Positions 7,844 to 11,098 of a stretch of DNA of 11,098 bases are shown here, in pieces (position 1 is the stretch's first letter; each line of letters opens with the position of its first letter). Source of the stretch: Thermoanaerobacterales bacterium UBA4877 (GTDB lineage: Bacteria > Bacillota > Thermoanaerobacteria > Thermoanaerobacterales > UBA4877). The notes under the pieces are model-generated. The model was not told the DNA's origin, made no database searches, and worked only from the letters and a program-made list of their open reading frames with translations. The stretch is from the NCBI GenBank assembly GCA_002399345.1, contig DHDL01000025.1, forward strand, positions 1 through 11,098. Direction: 5' to 3'. Made by a program: the position numbers and the translations under genes.

Positions 7844-8751
7844 GAAAAACAACAGTAGTTTTATTATTGGCAGTCTTGCTTGGCCTGGCTGGATGCTCAC
7901 CTGCAGCAAACCATACACAACAGACCGAAGCTCCAAAGAATAAACAGACGGAGGTTACACTGCATTATGCAAATGCCGATAATACCGGGTTTGTCACAGA
8001 AAAAAAGAATATAACCTATACTGAAAAGGATAATATTTATAAAATGGCTTTGCAGGAACTATTGAAAGGTCCATCCGCAGAAGATGCATATTTGCGCGTA
8101 CCTAAAGATGCCGAAATAAAAGATGTAAAGTTTTCTAATGGAACGGTTAATGTTGATATCAGCGGCTTTACCGGTTTCAAAAATGATTCGGAAGAGACGA
8201 TAGCCAGGGCATCCGTAGTTAATACACTTACCAGTCTTGAAGGTGTGAATAAAGTCGCTATTACTGTTGACGGGAAGGATTATGCCGATAAAAGCGGTAA
8301 TACCGTGGGTGCTATGAAGCACATGGATAAATCTGATATCAAAACTTATAAGATTTATTTCTCTGATGAACAGGCCTTAAATCTGGTACCAGAGAAAAGA
8401 ACGATAGCCGATGAGGCAAAGCCTGCCCAAGGTATAGTACAGGAATTGATAAAAGGTCCTGAATATAGTAGCTTAATAAAGACAATACCGGACGGTACCA
8501 AATTGATTTCCCTGGAAATAAAAGACAGCGTTGCCTATGTAAATCTCTCTAAGGAATTTAAAGAAAACAATGGCGGCGGTTCCACCGGCGAGACAATGGC
8601 ACTGTATTCAGTGATAGATTCTCTTACACAGCTTCCTGAGATAGAAAAAGTACAGTTTCTAATTGAAGGAAATAAAACAGACACATTAGCCGGACACTAT
8701 GATATTTCACAGCCCATGGGAAAAGATACCAGCATGATAAAGGAAGATTGA
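7840..8751 (+). CDS. GerM-like lipoprotein with two GerMN domains
   Basis: Predicted lipoprotein of 303 residues. A signal peptide ends in the lipobox LAGC, so Cys19 should be lipidated and the protein held on the outer face of the membrane. A short polar linker is followed by two GerMN domains, about 45-150 and 165-290; each has the typical LxxLLKGP-like helix (LQELLKGPSAEDAYL and VQELIKGPEYSS), a VNVDIS or AYVNLS strand, and a helix leading to a final strand (VNKVAITVDGK and IEKVQFLIEGN). This matches GerM of Bacillus, a sporulation protein of the mother-cell/forespore interface that also affects germination. ATG 7840 overlaps the selB stop as ATGA, with AGGGGA (7825-7830) 9 bases before it, implying translational coupling to selB. 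It is the last gene before the terminator. The family is clear; a role identical to GerM is inferred, and GerMN-domain lipoproteins also occur outside sporulation. Confidence 0.88.
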   Translation: MRKTTVVLLLAVLLGLAGCSPAANHTQQTEAPKNKQTEVTLHYANADNTGFVTEKKNITYTEKDNIYKMALQELLKGPSAEDAYLRVPKDAEIKDVKFSNGTVNVDISGFTGFKNDSEETIARASVVNTLTSLEGVNKVAITVDGKDYADKSGNTVGAMKHMDKSDIKTYKIYFSDEQALNLVPEKRTIADEAKPAQGIVQELIKGPEYSSLIKTIPDGTKLISLEIKDSVAYVNLSKEFKENNGGGSTGETMALYSVIDSLTQLPEIEKVQFLIEGNKTDTLAGHYDISQPMGKDTSMIKED

Positions 8752-8795
8752 TAACACAAAAAAGACATAATAAACTTTCACAGTTTTATTCATAA

Positions 8796-8822
8796 CCCGC
8801 CTTTTTAAAAGGCGGGATTTTT
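8796..8822 (+). terminator. Rho-independent terminator of the comEA-sel-gerM run
   Basis: A perfect 10-bp inverted repeat, CCCGCCTTTT (8796-8805) with AAAAGGCGGG (8807-8816), is followed at once by ATTTTT. It stands 44 bases after the gerM stop. In the other direction the tail is TTATGAATAAAA, which is a poor U-run, so I assign it to the plus strand; it might still slow transcripts from the converging permease gene. The rest of the 147-base gap 8752-8898 shows nothing recognisable. Confidence 0.93.
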
Positions 8823-8898
8823 ACATATATACATAAGCAATGCAGAGTAAGATCGCAATTTTAAAACTAATATGAGGCACATAAATGATTTAACCGTT

Positions 8899-10155
8899 TT
8901 AATTCTTTCTTAAGTTTAATATCGAATTTAGAATTATTCCTACTAAGGCTGCAAAGCTTAAACCGGAAATGCTTATTGTTTTATTGATTGGTATTCCTAT
9001 AGTAAATCCAAATATGTTTTCTAATTGAGGAGTGAACAATCCTAATATTAATATAGTCGACATTACAACTATATTTTTAACATTAAATTTAACTTTATTA
9101 TTTTTTATTGTCTTTGCTCCTACTAAAGAAATCATACTGAAGAGCATGAGACTTATACCGCCCATCACCGGATTTGGAATTGTTGTTAAGATTGCCCCGA
9201 CTTTTGATACAAAGGCTAGTATTATGGCAAATATAGCTGCTAATCTTAGTATCGACGGGTCATAGTTTCCTGTGATTGCCAATACTCCTGTGTTTTCACC
9301 ATATGTTGTATTTGCAGGTCCTCCAATCAAAGCCGCGAAGGTTGTTGCTAATCCATCTCCGAGCAGTGTTCTGTTTAGTCCGGGGTCTTCAATAAAGTTC
9401 TTACCGACTACCTGACCATTGGTGGTTATATCACCTATGTGTTCCATAAATACTGCCAGCACTATAGGTGTTATTATTGCAATTGCACCTATATCAAATT
9501 TAGGAAATCTGAATGGAGGAAGTGATATGATTGCTGCATTTGATACTGCAGTAACATCAACCAGACCTATGCCGTATGATATTATATATCCGACTAGAAC
9601 CCCTATCAGTATGGAAAGTTGTTTGAATAATCCCTTACCTTTAAAATTCACCAATAAAGCAGTTCCCAATGTAATTGCTGCAATTACCGGATTTTCCTTA
9701 GCCATTACAAAGGCTGTCGGTATAAGATTCATTCCTATAACGATTATCATAGGTCCTACAACCTGTGGTGCTAATATTTTTTGAACTTTTTCTGCACCTA
9801 TCTTTTTGATAAAAAAAGAAATCAGAATGTAAACCAAGCCTGCCACTACCATACCACCTTGAGCATAAGCCAAGTCACCATTATATAATTCCTTAACAGT
9901 TAAGATTACCGGAACAAAAGCGAAGGATGAGCCTAGAAAAACCGGAACCTTTCCTTTTGTACATGCATGGAATATAAGTGTGCCCGCTCCTGCACAAAAT
10001 AAAGCGATTGATGGGTTTAAACCGGTTAGAATTGGTACTAATACAGTTGCCCCAAACATAGCGATAAGATGTTGCAATGCCAGTACTGATTTTTTTGCGC
10101 CTTGTAGAACTGCAGAGGTATCCCCCATAGAGTTCTTGAATACGCGATCTGTCAT
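8899..10155 (-). CDS. Uracil permease (NCS2 / UraA family nucleobase:H+ symporter)
   Basis: Integral membrane transporter that imports uracil with protons. The 418 residues are hydrophobic throughout and fit the 14-helix NCS2 fold. Family marks: QHLIAMFGATVLVP in the first helix (residues 28-41), GSSFAF (75-80), the substrate-binding glutamate in MEHIGDI (Glu238, cf. Glu241 of E. coli UraA), and GGPANTTYGENTGVLAITG (278-296) with Glu287, cf. Glu290. TTYGEN with these two glutamates points to uracil rather than xanthine or urate. ATG 10155 was chosen because AAGGAGAG (10161-10168) lies 5 bases upstream; a GTG at 10179 is in frame but overlaps a PyrR-type hairpin and has no site of its own. It faces the sel run and is transcribed alone. 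Control by uracil nucleotides through PyrR is likely (see the hairpin entry). Names used for such genes are uraA, pyrP or uapA-like; I leave the symbol open. Confidence 0.95.
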   Translation of the reverse strand: MTDRVFKNSMGDTSAVLQGAKKSVLALQHLIAMFGATVLVPILTGLNPSIALFCAGAGTLIFHACTKGKVPVFLGSSFAFVPVILTVKELYNGDLAYAQGGMVVAGLVYILISFFIKKIGAEKVQKILAPQVVGPMIIVIGMNLIPTAFVMAKENPVIAAITLGTALLVNFKGKGLFKQLSILIGVLVGYIISYGIGLVDVTAVSNAAIISLPPFRFPKFDIGAIAIITPIVLAVFMEHIGDITTNGQVVGKNFIEDPGLNRTLLGDGLATTFAALIGGPANTTYGENTGVLAITGNYDPSILRLAAIFAIILAFVSKVGAILTTIPNPVMGGISLMLFSMISLVGAKTIKNNKVKFNVKNIVVMSTILILGLFTPQLENIFGFTIGIPINKTISISGLSFAALVGIILNSILNLRKN

Positions 10156-10170
10156 ATGATCTCTCCTTTC

Positions 10171-10186
10171 CAGTCTCACAGGACTG
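10171..10186 (-). promoter_or_regulatory. PyrR-binding hairpin in the leader of the uracil permease gene
   Basis: Read on the minus strand, the leader contains AGTCCTGTGAGACT (10185 to 10172). The PyrR binding consensus is ARUCCNGNGAGGYU, and 13 of 14 positions agree. The one change, G to A at position 12, still pairs with U at position 3, so the stem CAGTC/GACTG and the CNGNGA hexaloop (CTGTGA) are preserved. PyrR binds this structure when UMP is high. Only two bases separate the stem from the AAAGGAGAG ribosome binding site and no terminator fits between them, so regulation of translation rather than attenuation is inferred. Confidence 0.82.
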
Positions 10187-10217
10187 ATTTAAAGTATTTG
10201 ATTTTTTATTCTCAATG

Positions 10218-10247
10218 ATTATATCATCTCAATTAGTATTATGCAAA
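10218..10247 (-). promoter_or_regulatory. Probable promoter of the uracil permease gene
   Basis: On the minus strand a perfect -10 box TATAAT (10223 to 10218) lies about 60 bases before the start codon. With an 18-base spacer the -35 hexamer would be TTTGCA (10247 to 10242), a 4-of-6 match to TTGACA. A start of transcription near 10211 gives a leader of about 55 bases that includes the whole PyrR hairpin and the ribosome binding site. Confidence 0.55.
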
Positions 10248-10359
10248 TGTTATATTTAGTATAAAGAAACAAATTTTTGGATGTAAAGATTGCAGACCAG
10301 TAAATTTCGACATAATTGACATGTAAATTAAAAAATTGTATCAAAAAATCAAGCCAAAC

Positions 10360-10387
10360 TTGACACTACGTCATATTATGTTACAAT
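10360..10387 (+). promoter_or_regulatory. Promoter of the tRNA-Sec gene
   Basis: A perfect -35 box TTGACA (10360-10365) and a -10 box TACAAT (10382-10387) are separated by 16 bases. Transcription would begin around 10393-10395, about 25 bases before the mature 5' end, leaving a short leader for RNase P to remove. This strong housekeeping-type promoter shows selC is expressed independently of selDAB. Confidence 0.85.
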
Positions 10388-10418
10388 ATAGCAGTTGTAG
10401 CAGTTTCAAAATACATAT

Positions 10419-10515
10419 GGGGGTAGATGGGTGCCGGTGTGCCTCCTGGTCTTCAAAACCAGTGTGACGTCTCAAAAGGGCGTTGGGTGGGTTCGATTCC
10501 CACATACTCCCGCCA
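10419..10515 (+). tRNA. selC: tRNA-Sec (anticodon TCA)
   Basis: The selenocysteine tRNA, aminoacylated first with serine, then converted by SelA and carried by SelB to UGA. The anticodon stem is CTGGT (10446-10450) with ACCAG (10458-10462) and the loop CTTCAAA puts TCA at 10453-10455. There is a long variable arm (about 10463-10486) with a hairpin ACGTC/GGCGT-like stem, as in serine-type tRNAs. The T arm is GTGGG/CCCAC (10487-10503) with loop TTCGATT. The acceptor 3' strand is eight bases (10504-10511), followed by discriminator G10512 and an encoded CCA (10513-10515); this 8+5 geometry is the mark of bacterial tRNA-Sec. The 5' strand is GGGGGTAG (10419-10426), giving seven pairs including one G-T wobble and a G-A mismatch at the eighth. 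The D arm is unusual and I could not assign its stem with certainty. Total 97 bases including CCA. Confidence 0.96.
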
Positions 10516-10544
10516 ATATAAGTAGAAGAATGTTTTCTTTCACT

Positions 10545-11018
10545 TTATATTCTTGAGTGTGCGAGTTTGGCGCAGGCAGCAGCCGCAACACCCGCAACAA
10601 GGTCATCCAAAAACGTATTGCATTTTATGTGCTTATCTTCATTCAATTTTCCTAGAATCCCCGGCTTTATTTTATCCAGGTAACCGAAATTGGTTAATCC
10701 TATTGAACCATAGATATTGGTTATGCTCAAAGCTAAAATTTCATCGATACCATATAGTGATTCATCTCTCTTGATAATGCTTAGCAGCGGTTCTTCTATA
10801 AGATCTTTTTCTGCAAGAATATCCAGTGATATCCCTGTAAGTAAAGCGGTTTGTACCTCTCTTTTTTCTAAGACATCCTGCACTGTTTCTGTACATTCTT
10901 TCATGGTAACATCCGGAATATATTTTTTTTGAAGGTCGTAAACCAATACTGCAATGTCATCTATACCGACATCACGTTCAATTAACTTTTCAACTACTGC
11001 TTTTTTCATATTTTCCAA
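10545..11018 (-). CDS. YutG-like phosphatidylglycerophosphatase A family protein
   Basis: A 157-residue soluble, mostly helical protein resembling the YutG branch of the PgpA family (PF04608). Landmarks are ELVY-like AVLVYDLQKKYIPDVTMKEC (23-42), LEKREVQTALLTGI (50-63), LYGIDEILALSI (88-99), IYGSIGLTNFGYLDKIKPGIL (102-122) and the C-terminal TFLDDLVAGVAAAACAKLAH (135-154) with the paired aspartates typical of the family. PgpA dephosphorylates phosphatidylglycerophosphate in phospholipid synthesis; unlike E. coli PgpA this branch has no obvious transmembrane helices, and its activity is less well established, so function is inferred from family. The likely start is TTG 11018, with AGGGG (near 11029-11033) about 10 bases upstream. 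ATG 11009 is in frame but 19 bases from that site, with only a weak GGA nearby. The stop is 29 bases from the 3' end of the convergent tRNA-Sec gene. Confidence 0.8.
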   Translation of the reverse strand: MENMKKAVVEKLIERDVGIDDIAVLVYDLQKKYIPDVTMKECTETVQDVLEKREVQTALLTGISLDILAEKDLIEEPLLSIIKRDESLYGIDEILALSITNIYGSIGLTNFGYLDKIKPGILGKLNEDKHIKCNTFLDDLVAGVAAAACAKLAHSRI

Positions 11019-11044
11019 ATTAATTCATCCCCTTATAATATTGT

Positions 11045-11098
11045 TTAAAGAGCATCCTTTATTTTTTCTTCTATAAAAGTTATTATATTTTTGCCGTC
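11045..11098 (-). CDS. Possible C-terminal end of an upstream minus-strand gene (partial)
   Basis: On the minus strand the frame from the window edge is open for 17 codons, DGKNIITFIEEKIKDAL, then stops at TAA (11047 to 11045), 26 bases before the TTG start of the YutG-like gene. The residues look like an amphipathic C-terminal helix and the spacing suits an operon. It is too short to identify, and a 17-codon open frame in AT-rich DNA could be chance. Confidence 0.4.
   Translation of the reverse strand, partial: DGKNIITFIEEKIKDAL

Noticed and set aside
8840..8890. Very short open frame after the sel terminator beginning ATGCAGAGT
   Set aside because: Only about 11 codons, with no ribosome binding site and no promoter.
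9419..9784. Open frame of about 121 codons on the plus strand inside the uracil permease gene
   Set aside because: It is the complement of transmembrane-helix codons, which often yields long hydrophobic-looking antisense frames; no start signals.
10316..10344. A second promoter ahead of tRNA-Sec (TTGACA, 17 bases, TATCAA)
   Set aside because: The -10 box is weak and the better TTGACA/TACAAT pair lies closer to the tRNA; it could be a minor start but I would not annotate it.
10515..10554. Possible terminator after tRNA-Sec
   Set aside because: The inverted repeat is almost all A and T, has a bulge, and is followed by CTTGAG rather than a T-run.
1..11098. Insertion sequences, CRISPR repeats, phage or integrative elements
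   Set aside because: No transposase, integrase, spaced direct repeats or duplicated attachment sequence next to the tRNA gene were seen on either strand.

Overview
This looks like chromosomal DNA of a spore-forming, Gram-positive anaerobe of the Clostridia type. The reasons are AT-rich DNA with strong AGGAGG-like ribosome binding sites, a GerM-type sporulation lipoprotein, a ComEA protein, a PyrR-type RNA element and a bacterial selenocysteine (Sec) toolkit. I cannot name the species.

Layout from left to right. Positions 1-1464 hold the C-terminal half of leucyl-tRNA synthetase (leuS). It converges on a minus-strand D-alanyl-D-alanine carboxypeptidase gene (1504-2766), with a shared terminator hairpin that overlaps the end of the carboxypeptidase gene. 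A compact plus-strand run follows: comEA (2843-3478), selD (3527-4534), selA (4569-5963), selB (5960-7843) and a gerM-like lipoprotein gene (7840-8751), closed by a rho-independent terminator at 8796-8822. Then a minus-strand uracil permease (8899-10155) with a PyrR-binding hairpin beside its ribosome binding site, a plus-strand tRNA-Sec gene (selC, 10419-10515) with its own strong promoter, a minus-strand YutG/PgpA-like gene (10545-11018), and the last codons of a further minus-strand reading frame at the right edge.

The centre of the window is a complete bacterial selenocysteine system. SelD makes selenophosphate, SelA converts seryl-tRNA-Sec to selenocysteyl-tRNA-Sec, SelB delivers that tRNA to UGA codons followed by a SECIS hairpin, and selC is the UCA-anticodon tRNA itself. 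The selD gene appears to use the system: its true start lies 51 bases upstream of the first ATG after an in-frame TGA (3566-3568), which falls at the catalytic position of the enzyme and is followed by a plausible SECIS hairpin. SelD would therefore be a selenoprotein needed to make its own substrate. The selA/selB and selB/gerM genes overlap by four bases each, so the sporulation lipoprotein is probably translated from the same message as the Sec factors.

I found no mobile element, CRISPR array or clear sign of transfer. Most genes belong to well-known families. The most informative points are the hidden Sec codon in selD and the PyrR element that probably controls translation of the permease.
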